Source: Comamonas endophytica
Lineage (GTDB): Bacteria > Pseudomonadota > Gammaproteobacteria > Burkholderiales > Burkholderiaceae_C
Length of the DNA stretch: 64,000 nucleotides
Direction: 5' to 3'
Assembly (NCBI RefSeq): GCF_023634805.2
Contig: NZ_CP106881.1
Coordinates: forward strand, 1,953,501 to 2,017,500
Part shown: positions 37,733 through 45,241 of the stretch, piece by piece
Layout: every line of letters starts with the position of its first letter
How positions within the stretch are numbered: position 1 is the stretch's first letter
Translations under genes and position numbers: made by a program
The notes under the pieces: model-generated
Database searches by the model: none
Told to the model about the DNA's origin: nothing
What the model saw: only the letters and a program-made list of their open reading frames with translations

Positions 37733-37885
37733 TCGAAGGGGAGTAGCTCTCATGCGATGTCCGGCGGCGCCGGCAAATCGCTGTGCGTCGAGGTCGTCAA
37801 TACGAAGCGCAAGCTTCCGGCCTCCCGGGTTCCGTGCAATACGGGGCCGAGCAAGACCTTTGAGAGACCGGTGTCATGGTCTGTC
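37733..37885 (+). promoter_or_regulatory. yybP-ykoY manganese riboswitch
   Basis: The 5' leader of the TerC gene carries the family's conserved pieces: GAAGGGGAGTAGCT at 37735-37748 (the GGGGAGUAGC L1 motif), GTCGTCAATACGAAG at 37793-37807 and GAGAGACCGGTGTCATGG at 37862-37879 (the GAGACC L3-type motif). In this family the two loops dock and bind Mn2+, turning on manganese exporters and TerC/MntP-type genes. The exact ends are estimated. Confidence 0.85.
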
Positions 37886-37972
37886 AAAGCATTTCCCTTC
37901 GGCCCGGCTTCCAGCCTGCGGCTGCCGCAGGGAGATGCTTGAGAGTCCATACACCCGCTTCCAACCGATGCG

Positions 37973-38010
37973 CAGGCGCCTTTGACACCTTCCGGTGCCT
38001 GCTGCTTTTT
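37973..38010 (+). terminator. Terminator in the riboswitch expression platform
   Basis: CAGGCGCC (37973-37980) pairs with GGTGCCTG (37994-38001, one G-U pair), followed after CTGC by TTTTT, ending 22 bases before the terC ATG. Its position between the riboswitch and the gene suggests control by transcription termination/antitermination. Confidence 0.7.
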
Positions 38011-38032
38011 GGCATTCGACAAAGAGGTTTTT

Positions 38033-38764
38033 ATGGATTTGGACTTCCTCACGCATACGCCCTTCTGGATAGCATTGGGGCAGATCATCATCATCGACAT
38101 CCTGCTCGGTGGTGACAACGCGGTGGTGATCGCACTGGCCTGCCGCAAGCTGCCGCCGGAGCAGCGCCGCAAGGGCATCATCTGGGGCACGGCGGGTGCC
38201 ATCATCCTGCGCGTGATCCTGATCGCGTTCGCCATGACGCTGCTGGCCCTGCCGTTCCTGAAGTTCGTCGGCGCGCTGCTGCTGGTCTGGATCGGCGTCA
38301 AGCTGATTGCTCCGGACGAAGAAGGCCACGACAACATCCAGGGCAGCGACAAGCTGTTTGCCGCGATCAAGACCATCATCGTTGCCGACCTGGTGATGAG
38401 CGTGGACAACGTGATCGCCATCGCCGGCGCCGCGCAGAGCTCTGGCGAACACCAGCTGCTGCTGGTCGTGCTGGGCCTGCTGATCTCGATCCCGATCATC
38501 GTCTGGGGCTCGCAGCTGGTCATCAAGCTGATGGAGCGCTTCCCGATCATCATCGTCATCGGCGGCATGCTCCTGGGCTGGATCGCGGGCGGCATGCTGG
38601 TGTCCGACCCGGTCTTCGCCAACACCGAGAAGTGGCTGTGGATGCCCAAGCTGGAGCAGACCACCGCCCTGAAATATGGTGCGCAGATCTTCGGTGCACT
38701 GCTGGTGCTGGCGATCGGCAAGTTCATTGCCTCGCGCCGTCCCAAGCCCGCGGCCCACGTATAA
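38033..38764 (+). CDS. TerC-family membrane protein (likely manganese export)
   Basis: A 243-residue inner-membrane protein with about seven spans. The family motifs include IIIIDILLGGDNAVVIALAC near residue 19 and the pseudo-symmetric VADLVMSVDNVIAIAGAAQS near residue 118; the DN pairs in both are the likely metal-binding residues. TerC/Alx-type proteins export Mn2+ or help load metalloproteins. The Mn2+ riboswitch upstream supports manganese homeostasis. The ATG follows AAAGAGGTTTTT. The final RRPKPAAHV is cytosolic. Confidence 0.93.
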   Translation: MDLDFLTHTPFWIALGQIIIIDILLGGDNAVVIALACRKLPPEQRRKGIIWGTAGAIILRVILIAFAMTLLALPFLKFVGALLLVWIGVKLIAPDEEGHDNIQGSDKLFAAIKTIIVADLVMSVDNVIAIAGAAQSSGEHQLLLVVLGLLISIPIIVWGSQLVIKLMERFPIIIVIGGMLLGWIAGGMLVSDPVFANTEKWLWMPKLEQTTALKYGAQIFGALLVLAIGKFIASRRPKPAAHV

Positions 38765-38812
38765 GCCGGCAGAGCTTGCGGCGCATGCCGGCGCAGGCCT
38801 TCCTGCTTGCCG

Positions 38813-38840
38813 AGGCAGGCCCTTCGGGCCTGCCTTTTTC
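38813..38840 (+). terminator. Rho-independent terminator of terC
   Basis: AGGCAGGCCC, loop TTC, GGGCCTGCCT then TTTT: a ten-base perfect stem 48 bases after the terC stop. Confidence 0.9.
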
Positions 38841-38866
38841 ATTGGCGCAGCCTCATCGGAGATCTC

Positions 38867-39325
38867 TTGAACCGTCCCACCTTCATTGTCTATGTGGATG
38901 ACGCGGAGCATGCCTCGCCGCTGCTCGCGTCCCTGGCCACCTCTTTCGAAGCCACCGGCCCGCGCTGGCTGCTGGTCGCCTGCGCACCGCGCGTGACCCA
39001 CCGCGCCAGCAAGTGGGCCAGCCACCGGACCCGGGAAAACTGGCGCAACCAGTGGGCCGACAAGCTGTTCGCCCAGCTTGCGCCGAGCCTGCAGTGCGCC
39101 AATGCACCGGCACCCGCCGATGTGACCCAGCTGCTCGCGCGCCAGCCCCTGCCCGAGCTGCTGGCCGAACTGCAGCAGGCCTACGGCCAGGTCCAGGTCG
39201 TCGACGCGCGCCGCCCCAAGCGCGAGGCGCCCGCGCCGCAGCAGCAACAACGCTGGGGCCCCTCGGGCCTCATTGCCGGCATGGGCAGCCTGTTGGCGTG
39301 GATGATGGAAGAGGCCATGGTCTGA
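38867..39325 (+). CDS. Conserved-looking protein of unknown function, 152 residues
   Basis: I do not recognise the family. It begins at a TTG codon: there is no ATG, but CGGAGATCTC provides a good ribosome site directly before TTG AAC CGT CCC. The N-terminal half looks like an alpha/beta fold (TFIVYVDDAEHASPLLASLA, GPRWLLVACAPRVTHRASKW), and the C-terminal half has a basic linker with a Gln run (QQQQ, near 131) and ends in a short hydrophobic helix (GSLLAWMMEEAMV) that could contact the membrane. Codon use is like its neighbours, so it is very probably a real gene. Confidence 0.8.
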   Translation: MNRPTFIVYVDDAEHASPLLASLATSFEATGPRWLLVACAPRVTHRASKWASHRTRENWRNQWADKLFAQLAPSLQCANAPAPADVTQLLARQPLPELLAELQQAYGQVQVVDARRPKREAPAPQQQQRWGPSGLIAGMGSLLAWMMEEAMV

Positions 39326-39414
39326 GGGTCCGGGCAGGCCCATGCGGGCGCAATCGACGCCCGGCTGGGTCCGCCCTCTCGGTTACTGCCGTTCCCCGCT
39401 GCTATGCTGCCCCC

Positions 39415-39762
39415 ATGAAACTCCTGCTTCAATGGTTCCTCTATGCGGCCGCGCTGCTGCTGGTGGCGGCGATCTATCCCGGCGTGCAGATCAGCGGTTT
39501 CGGCTCGGCGCTGATCGCGGCGCTGGTCATCGGCCTGCTCAACGCCGTGGTGCGGCCGGTGCTGGTCGTGCTGACCCTGCCCGTGACGCTGCTCACGCTT
39601 GGCCTGTTCCTGTTCGTCGTCAATGCGCTGATGTTCTGGGCCGCGGCCAGCGTGCTCCAGGGCATACAGGTCAACGGCTTCGGCGCGGCCTTCCTGGGCT
39701 CGCTGATCTACTCGGCGCTGGGCCTAATCATCGATTCGGCGCTGCGCCGCCTGTTCCCGTAG
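39415..39762 (+). CDS. Holin-like / DUF360 (YvlD) family membrane protein
   Basis: A 115-residue integral membrane protein with four hydrophobic spans (LLLQWFLYAAALLLVAAIYP, ALIAALVIGLLNAVVRPVLV, LPVTLLTLGLFLFVVNALMF, AFLGSLIYSALGLIIDSAL). The GLLNAVVRPVL and TLGLFLFVVNALMF motifs are the signature of the Phage_holin_4_2/YvlD family, which is common in chromosomes and is not evidence of a prophage. Its last 39 bases overlap the end of the convergent M48 protease gene. Confidence 0.88.
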   Translation: MKLLLQWFLYAAALLLVAAIYPGVQISGFGSALIAALVIGLLNAVVRPVLVVLTLPVTLLTLGLFLFVVNALMFWAAASVLQGIQVNGFGAAFLGSLIYSALGLIIDSALRRLFP

Positions 39763-41274
39763 CAGCTCTTCGGTCGCGCGCAGCCGCGTGTCGATGATCG
39801 AGGCCTCGAAGTGGTCGTTCTGCGCGCTGCTCTTGCGCGCCAGTTCCTGGCCCGCGCGGAAGCGGTCCACCGCCGCCGCATAGTCGTAATGCGCCGCCTG
39901 GGCCTCGCCCTCGGCGCGCAGCGCGCGCAGCGGCTGTCCCTGCGCCTGCCATAGCTGCGCCAGCAGCTGCCAGGCCGCCGCGTCGCGCGGATACAGCGTG
40001 ACCCAGGTCTGCAGCGGCTGGGCCATGCCCTGGGCCTGCCCCAGGCGCAGCAGGGTCTGCGTGCGCAGCATCAGCACCGGCCTGGAGGGCTTGCCGGCCT
40101 TGTCCTCGGCCTGCGCCAGCGGTGCCAGCGCATCCAGCGCCGCCTGCGGCTGCCCCGCGGCCAGCTCCAGCTCGGCCGCCAGCAGCGCCGCCTGGCGCAG
40201 CCCTGCGGCATCGCTGCCCAGAGCCTCCAGCAGCGCCGGCATTCCGGCGCGCGCCGGGCCCCAGTCCTGCAGCTGCATGTGCGCCAGCACCGCCGCATAC
40301 AGCGCCGCCACGCGCTGGCCCTGCGCCTTCTCGGCAAATCCCCCGGAGTCGGGCAGGCGCGCCCATTGGCGCAGTACGTCGACACCGGGCCGCGACAGCA
40401 CGCGCGCGCGCGCCGCCATCATCAGGTGCTCGAGCGAAGGCGTGGGCTGCGCCGAAGACTGCCCCGCGGGGATGCGCGACTGCATGTCGGCAATACGCTC
40501 GCTGGTCAGCGGGTGGCTGCGCAGATAGGGCCAGCTGCCGTTATCGTTGAGCCGGTTGGCCTGCTGCAGCCGGTCGAACATGCCAACCGCCCCCTGGGGC
40601 GCGAAGCCCGCGGGCGCCATCAGGCCATAGCCCAGGCGGTCGGCTTCGCGCTCCATGTCGCGCGAGAAATTGAGCTGGTTCTGCGCCGTCAGCGCCTGCC
40701 CGCCGATCATCAGCGCCTGCCCGGCATTGGGGCTCTTGGCCGCGGCCAGCGCGCCCAGGATCATCGAGGCCATCATCAGCGGCGTATGCCGGCTCTGCTG
40801 GGAAATCATGCGTGCGATATGCCGCTGGCTCACGTGGCTGAGCTCGTGCGCCAGTACCGAGGCCAGCTCGTCGCGCGTGCCGACCACGCCCACCAGCCCC
40901 AGGTGCACGCCGAAGTAGCCGCCGGGCAGGGCGAACGCATTGACCGAGCGGTCGCGCCCCAGCAGGATCTGCCAGGCGAAGCGCTCGTCCAGCTCGGGCG
41001 AAAGCTCCCCACGCGCGCGCGCCGCGGCCAGCAGCGGCTTCCAGATGCCCTCGATATATTCCTGCAGCGGCGCATCCTCGAGATAGTCGGGATCGCGGTA
41101 CAGCGAGCGGATGATGCGGTCGCCCATGCGCCGCTCGTCGCTGGTGGTGATGGACGCGCCATCGCCCAGCGTCGGCAACTGCAGCTGGGCCGCGACCGGA
41201 GGAGGAGTCAGGGCCGCGCAGGCCAGCGCCGCCGCAAGCAGCGCGCTCAAAGGGTTTCGTCGCAAGGAAGGCAT
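39724..41274 (-). CDS. M48-family metalloprotease with TPR-like C-terminus (BepA-like)
   Basis: A 516-residue exported zinc protease. The signal peptide (LSALLAAALACAALTPPPVA) ends near residue 29; the catalytic motif HELSH is at 143-147, and the third zinc ligand lies in MEREADRLGYGLM. The C-terminal half is rich in Ala/Leu helical repeats, as in BepA/YfgC, which quality-controls outer-membrane protein (LptD) assembly. ATG at 41274 gives the signal peptide; a longer in-frame GTG/TTG start would precede it with unrelated residues. The 3' end overlaps the holin-like gene by 39 bases. Confidence 0.93.
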   Translation of the reverse strand: MPSLRRNPLSALLAAALACAALTPPPVAAQLQLPTLGDGASITTSDERRMGDRIIRSLYRDPDYLEDAPLQEYIEGIWKPLLAAARARGELSPELDERFAWQILLGRDRSVNAFALPGGYFGVHLGLVGVVGTRDELASVLAHELSHVSQRHIARMISQQSRHTPLMMASMILGALAAAKSPNAGQALMIGGQALTAQNQLNFSRDMEREADRLGYGLMAPAGFAPQGAVGMFDRLQQANRLNDNGSWPYLRSHPLTSERIADMQSRIPAGQSSAQPTPSLEHLMMAARARVLSRPGVDVLRQWARLPDSGGFAEKAQGQRVAALYAAVLAHMQLQDWGPARAGMPALLEALGSDAAGLRQAALLAAELELAAGQPQAALDALAPLAQAEDKAGKPSRPVLMLRTQTLLRLGQAQGMAQPLQTWVTLYPRDAAAWQLLAQLWQAQGQPLRALRAEGEAQAAHYDYAAAVDRFRAGQELARKSSAQNDHFEASIIDTRLRATEELLREQAAQRRIDD

Positions 41275-41398
41275 ATTGGCAACCCGGGAAACAACGCCGG
41301 CCGGGCCGGCGCCGGCAGTGGCACATCCCACTATGATGCCCTGATTGCTTCAACGTTCCGTCGGACACCCGCGTTGCGCTGTGCCCGTCCTCACCACC

Positions 41399-41878
41399 AT
41401 GATCTCTCCGCTCACCCATTTCGACGCCCAGGGCCAGGCCCACATGGTCGACGTCGCCGCCAAGCCCGCCACCCACCGCGTCGCCATCGCCGAGGGCCGC
41501 ATCGAGATGCTGCCGGCCACGCTGGCGCTGATCGCCTCGGGCAATTCCAAAAAAGGCGATGTGCTGGGGGTCGCCCGGATCGCGGGCATCATGGCCGCGA
41601 AAAAGACCAGCGAGCTGATTCCGCTATGCCATCCGCTGGCGTTGACGCGCGTGGCCGTGGAGTTCGAATTGCTGCAAGCCGGCAACGCCGTCGCGTGCCG
41701 CGCCACGGTGGAAACCGTGGGTCCGACGGGCGTGGAGATGGAAGCGCTGACGGCCGTACAGGTGGCATTGCTGACGATCTACGATATGTGCAAGGCCGTG
41801 GATCGGGGGATGACGATCAATGGGGTGCGGGTGCTGGAGAAGCATGGGGGGAAGTCGGGGAGCTGGCAGGTGGGGTGA
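41399..41878 (+). CDS. moaC: Cyclic pyranopterin monophosphate synthase
   Basis: Second step of molybdenum-cofactor synthesis, converting the 3',8-cyclo-GTP product of MoaA to cyclic pyranopterin monophosphate. The 159-residue length is usual. Motifs: [35 protein letters not shown] (~residues 56-76, active-site Lys and His), [20 protein letters not shown] and [20 protein letters not shown] (Asp and Lys of the active site). It is divergent from the M48 gene, with no other moa gene nearby. Confidence 0.96.
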   Translation: MISPLTHFDAQGQAHMVDVAAKPATHRVAIAEGRIEMLPATLALIASGNSKKGDVLGVARIAGIMAAKKTSELIPLCHPLALTRVAVEFELLQAGNAVACRATVETVGPTGVEMEALTAVQVALLTIYDMCKAVDRGMTINGVRVLEKHGGKSGSWQVG

Positions 41879-41963
41879 GGCATAGGTTTTCAGTTCTTCT
41901 TGAAATTTTCTACGCTGCGAGGGGGCTAGCTAGGCAGGCCCATATCCTCTATCACTGTTTGTC

Positions 41964-41991
41964 CTGAGCTTGTCGAAGGATGAACGGCCAG
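41964..41991. repeat. Single palindromic extragenic repeat
   Basis: One copy of the repeat (TGTCCTGAGCTTGTCGAAGG, then ATGAACGGCC) between moaC and the convergent pilin gene. The rest of this 128-base gap shows nothing else. Confidence 0.75.
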
Positions 41992-42006
41992 TACTTGAGT
42001 TGGATT

Positions 42007-42555
42007 TCAAGGTACAACATACCGGCAGTTTGCTGGTAGATATTTGAGCGCTGCCGCATTGGCAATACCACAACCCCACACGATGGGCTGTGATAAACGC
42101 ATGGGAGCGGCAGGAAATGCGGAATCGGTCACGCCACCACTGCCAGGCGTCAGCAAAAGAGGCGCGCCCAGTGCCGAGCCTACGTTTGCCGCATAGGTAA
42201 TCGCGATTTGCCCGTCCTCCATTGCAGGAGTTGCCAGAACAGGAATTGCAGCAATGGTGATCGACGCCACATTGGAGCCAGCAGCATATTCGTAGGCATA
42301 CGATGTCTGGCCTGAGCTTGCGGCGGTCGTGGATGCGGTGCCGCCATAGCTGGCAACACCCGTTGTGCCGACAGTAGAAAATATGTCTTCGACAGCGACC
42401 TTGGCGGCGGCTGCCAGATTCAATCCTTCAATGACCCGGGCGCGGATTGTGTAATCCTGATAGGCGGGCAATGCCATGGCTGTCAAGACACCAAGGATTG
42501 CGACGACAAGGATTATTTCGATCAGGGTAAAACCTTGCTGGAGAACGCACTTCAT
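42007..42555 (-). CDS. Type IV major-pilin-like protein (second pilin)
   Basis: A 182-residue prepilin with the class III leader MKCVLQQG, cleaved before Phe by PilD, then FTLIEIILVVAILGVLTAMA with Glu5 present, and a C-terminal disulfide loop (WGCGIANAAALKYLPANCRY). Ser/Thr/Gly-rich stretches in the globular head suggest surface exposure. The gene has its own ribosome site (AGGAGC) and lies downstream of another pilin gene, separated by a terminator. The region is clearly AT-richer than its surroundings. Confidence 0.9.
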   Translation of the reverse strand: MKCVLQQGFTLIEIILVVAILGVLTAMALPAYQDYTIRARVIEGLNLAAAAKVAVEDIFSTVGTTGVASYGGTASTTAASSGQTSYAYEYAAGSNVASITIAAIPVLATPAMEDGQIAITYAANVGSALGAPLLLTPGSGGVTDSAFPAAPMRLSQPIVWGCGIANAAALKYLPANCRYVVP

Positions 42556-42637
42556 TGAAAGCTCCTAAAGCAAGTCCCTAAGGATAGACGAAAATATCAA
42601 AAACTGAATTTTAGATTTTCTGGAATTTCCAATAAAG

Positions 42638-42661
42638 ATCAAGGCCCAAAAGGGCCTTGAT
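42638..42661 (-). terminator. Hairpin terminator between the two pilin genes
   Basis: ATCAAGGCCC, loop of four A (TTTT on the minus strand), GGGCCTTGAT: a perfect 10-bp stem followed on the minus strand by CTTTATT. It lies 73 bases after the upstream pilin's stop. A second perfect palindrome, TATAGTTT-TC-AAACTATA at 42673-42690, sits just before it. Confidence 0.8.
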
Positions 42662-42734
42662 AAATGCATGAGATATAGTTTTCAAACTATAGGTAATTCA
42701 TTTGGTATTACTTCAAATTTGAAAACCCACATCA

Positions 42735-43289
42735 TTATGTGCCTGCGGTGGCGCGGCAAGTAGCTGGGAGGAATTTAGGCGCAATACCGTTGGTAGCCGT
42801 AGGGCCACACAACCAAGTACCAATGCTGCTACCGATGGCCGGTGGAGTGCATGCTGCAAAAGTGGTAGCAGAAGGGTCAGCGCAAGGAGCAAAACGAATC
42901 TGACCGCCAGTGGTATTGTCGGCCTTGTTGGCGATGCCTTGCGACGTCACTGTCACGACAGCATTGCCATTGACGGGCGGGTTAGCCAGTTCAGTGGTCG
43001 TCACAGAAAGAACAAATCTGCTAGCGGCATCTGCTGCAGTGGCGCTTGCAGTCGTATTTCTTTCGCATCCCCAGCCGTTGGCTGCAATGGTCGCGCCAGT
43101 CCGTCCTGCTTGGAATGTTTCAGTAATCGTAGTACGGCAGTTGGAACCTTGCATGATCACTTCCGACACCTGCGCACGCTTGGAATAATCCTGATACGCC
43201 GGCAACGCCACAGCCGCCAAAATACCAATGATCGCCACGACGATCATCAGCTCGATCAAGGTAAAACCTTGCTGCATATTGCGCTTCAT
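42735..43289 (-). CDS. Type IV pilin (PilA-like)
   Basis: A 184-residue prepilin with leader MKRNMQQG, then [20 protein letters not shown], the canonical hydrophobic helix with Glu5, [20 protein letters not shown], and several Cys including the C-terminal disulfide loop ([20 protein letters not shown]). It probably forms the main pilus subunit for twitching, attachment or DNA uptake. A sigma-54 promoter lies upstream (43326-43341) and AGGAGC precedes the ATG. Confidence 0.92.
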   Translation of the reverse strand: MKRNMQQGFTLIELMIVVAIIGILAAVALPAYQDYSKRAQVSEVIMQGSNCRTTITETFQAGRTGATIAANGWGCERNTTASATAADAASRFVLSVTTTELANPPVNGNAVVTVTSQGIANKADNTTGGQIRFAPCADPSATTFAACTPPAIGSSIGTWLCGPTATNGIAPKFLPATCRATAGT

Positions 43290-43325
43290 AGAAAGCTCCT
43301 GAGGAAAAATTAGGTGACCCACATT

Positions 43326-43341
43326 AGCAATTGTTGTGCCA
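43326..43341 (-). promoter_or_regulatory. Sigma-54 (RpoN) promoter of the pilin gene
   Basis: On the minus strand: TGGCAC-AACAA-TTGCT, a full match to the -24/-12 consensus, located about 37 bases upstream of the pilin start codon. pilA genes are commonly transcribed from RpoN promoters under PilR control. No pilSR genes are inside this window. Confidence 0.85.
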
Positions 43342-43495
43342 TGACCATCTTGACGGAGCAACCCCTCGCTCATGCAAAATCTGGTTGCAATCGTCGCGAG
43401 ATTGAAATATTTCATGACAAGTTTGCCAAGCTTGTCTGACAAAGTTGTCAGAAGCTCTGCAGCAATCGCCAAACCTGTCACAAGCTAGAGCTCAG

Positions 43496-44086
43496 CTAGA
43501 CCGGCAAAAGCAGAAACTGCAGCCGGCTCCCCGCCACCTCGATCCGGTCCTCATGCCGCAGTACCTGCGCCTCGGTCCCCACGCCCTGGCCGTTCAGGCG
43601 CAGGCTGCCTTCCGGCCCCTCGACACGCGCCAGCGTGAAGCCCGTGGCGCTGCGTGTGATCGACGCCACGGCCACGCCCGGCTTGCCCAGCGTGGTCACC
43701 GGTTTGACCAACGCCACTTCGCGCGTCATCTGACCCTCGAGCCGCAGGCAGGCCGGCTGCGCAGCCGATGCGGCGGCGCCCCATGCCTCGTATTCCTCGG
43801 GCGTGAGTTCCACGCGCAGCTGGTATTGGCCCACCTGCAGCACGTCGCCGTGGTGCAGGTCCTGGTGCGTGACGCGCTGCCGGTTGACGAAGGTGCCATT
43901 GGTGCTCTGCAGGTCCTCGACGCTCACGCGGCCATTGTCGCAATGCAGCAGCGCGTGCTCGCCGCTCACGGCGAGATTGCTGATCACGATGTCGTTGTAC
44001 GGACGGCGCCCGAGCGTGGTGCGCTCCTTGGTCAGCTCGACTTCCTTGATGATGGCGCCATCAATTGAAATGACCAGACGGGGCAT
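43496..44086 (-). CDS. FHA domain protein
   Basis: A 196-residue protein. Residues ~20-95 form a forkhead-associated domain (TTLGRRPYNDIVISNLAVSG, EHALLHCDNGRVSVEDLQST, NGTFVNRQRV), which binds phosphothreonine. The C-terminal half (EGQMTREVALVKPVTTLGKP onward) looks like a second, degenerate FHA-type repeat. A good ribosome site (AGGAG) precedes the ATG. It follows the PP2C phosphatase gene by 75 bases, implying a Ser/Thr phosphorylation switch, though no kinase gene is in the window. Confidence 0.92.
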   Translation of the reverse strand: MPRLVISIDGAIIKEVELTKERTTLGRRPYNDIVISNLAVSGEHALLHCDNGRVSVEDLQSTNGTFVNRQRVTHQDLHHGDVLQVGQYQLRVELTPEEYEAWGAAASAAQPACLRLEGQMTREVALVKPVTTLGKPGVAVASITRSATGFTLARVEGPEGSLRLNGQGVGTEAQVLRHEDRIEVAGSRLQFLLLPV

Positions 44087-44161
44087 GCACGGACTCCTGC
44101 GGATGATGTATCGGCGCTATCGCGCGAGCGTGAGTTTAGCCGCAAGGAATGGAGCGTGCCA

Positions 44162-44983
44162 TCAGCCTTCGCAGATGTCGGGCGCGGGCTCGACGGCCAC
44201 CAGGATGACGCTGATGTTGTCGTTGCCGCCCATGGCATTGGCCTGGGCGATCAGCTGGTCGGCCTGCAGGCTCAGCGGCTGGGGCAGGGCCAGCAGCGCG
44301 GCGATCTCGTGCGCTTCCAGCATGTCGCTGAGGCCGTCGGAGCACAGCAGCACCCGGTCGCCGGCTTCGAGCGGCTCCTCGTGCAGCGTGGGCTGGGCGC
44401 GCGCGGCGACGCCCAGCGCGCGCGTGATCAGATGGCCCTGTCCGGACCGGGCCGCGGCTTCGGCGGTGAGCAGGCCGGCGTCCATCTGCTCCTGCAGCCA
44501 GGAATGGTCGCGGGTGAGCTGGCGCAGCGTTCCGCGGCGCCACAGATAGGCGCGCGAATCGCCCAGGTGCGCCACCACCAGCCGGTCCTGCGTGAAGACG
44601 GCGGCCACCACCGTGGTGCCCATGCCGGTGCATTCGGCATGGCGGTCCGCATGCGCAAGCACGGCGGCGTTGGACTTGTGCACGCAGTGCTCGAGCGCCC
44701 GGTGCACGGCCGCCATGCGCGCCGGCAGGGTCTGCGGCGGCAGCTGCATGGCGCTGTGCTGCAGGCACTGCACGATGCATTGCACCGCCAGGGCGCTCGC
44801 CACCTCGCCGGCCCGGTAGCCGCCCATGCCGTCGGCCAGCACCGCCACGGACCAGTCGCCGCAGGCCCCGGCATGCACCGCATCCTCATTGTTGGCGCGC
44901 ACCAGGCCGGGGTCGGTGCGCTGCACGCAAGCGTAGCGCCACTGGGGGGCAGGCAGGGGAGATCGGCGGAAACTCAGAAGCAC
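44162..44983 (-). CDS. PP2C-family Ser/Thr protein phosphatase
   Basis: About 273 residues. All metal-dependent-phosphatase motifs are visible: VRANNEDA, VAVLADGMGGYRAGEVASAL, HLGDSRAYLWRRGTLRQLTR DH, CSDGLSDML and GGNDNISVILVAV. It should dephosphorylate Ser/Thr residues, with the downstream FHA protein as a likely partner. The start is uncertain: I propose GTG at 44983 (VLLSFRRSPLP), because the in-frame ATG at 45124 and GTG at 45169 would add over 45 unrelated residues and the latter overlaps the sucCD terminator. No clear ribosome site supports any. Confidence 0.85.
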   Translation of the reverse strand: MLLSFRRSPLPAPQWRYACVQRTDPGLVRANNEDAVHAGACGDWSVAVLADGMGGYRAGEVASALAVQCIVQCLQHSAMQLPPQTLPARMAAVHRALEHCVHKSNAAVLAHADRHAECTGMGTTVVAAVFTQDRLVVAHLGDSRAYLWRRGTLRQLTRDHSWLQEQMDAGLLTAEAAARSGQGHLITRALGVAARAQPTLHEEPLEAGDRVLLCSDGLSDMLEAHEIAALLALPQPLSLQADQLIAQANAMGGNDNISVILVAVEPAPDICEG

Positions 44984-45127
44984 GGCAGGGTAGGCAGGGT
45001 AGGGCGATGCGCAAGCGCGCAAGGCAAATTGTCCGGGGGATGGGATGGCCCTGCAGTCTGTATGCGGCAGCGCATCGCAGCATGAGAGCGTAACGCATCT
45101 TGCGCTGTAGGTATCTGCCGCCATGCG

Positions 45128-45187
45128 GGCGCAAAAAAAGGATGGCGCCTGCGCGCCGTTGCAGCGCACGAAGCATCCATCCTTGGG
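45128..45187 (-). terminator. Rho-independent terminator of sucCD
   Basis: On the minus strand GGATGG ... CCATCC is followed by seven T (45128-45134). The 45-base interior contains a second GC-rich stem (GTGCGC / GCGCGC). It begins about 55 bases after the sucD stop. Confidence 0.65.
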
Positions 45188-45241
45188 TTTCCCGGGCTCG
45201 CCATGCGGCGCGGCCCGGGAGAGGGCGTCAGCCGCCGTGGA

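Noticed and set aside
39415..39762. Holin-like gene as evidence of a prophage
   Set aside because: The family is common in bacterial chromosomes, and no integrase, terminase or capsid gene is nearby.
42556..42637. Sigma-54 promoter for the second pilin gene
   Set aside because: No GG-N10-GC pair at suitable distance from the ATG; only loose AT-rich -10-like stretches.
45125..45169. GTG at 45169 or ATG at 45124 as the PP2C start
   Set aside because: They would add a Cys/Ser-rich stretch with no family match, and the GTG overlaps the sucCD terminator.
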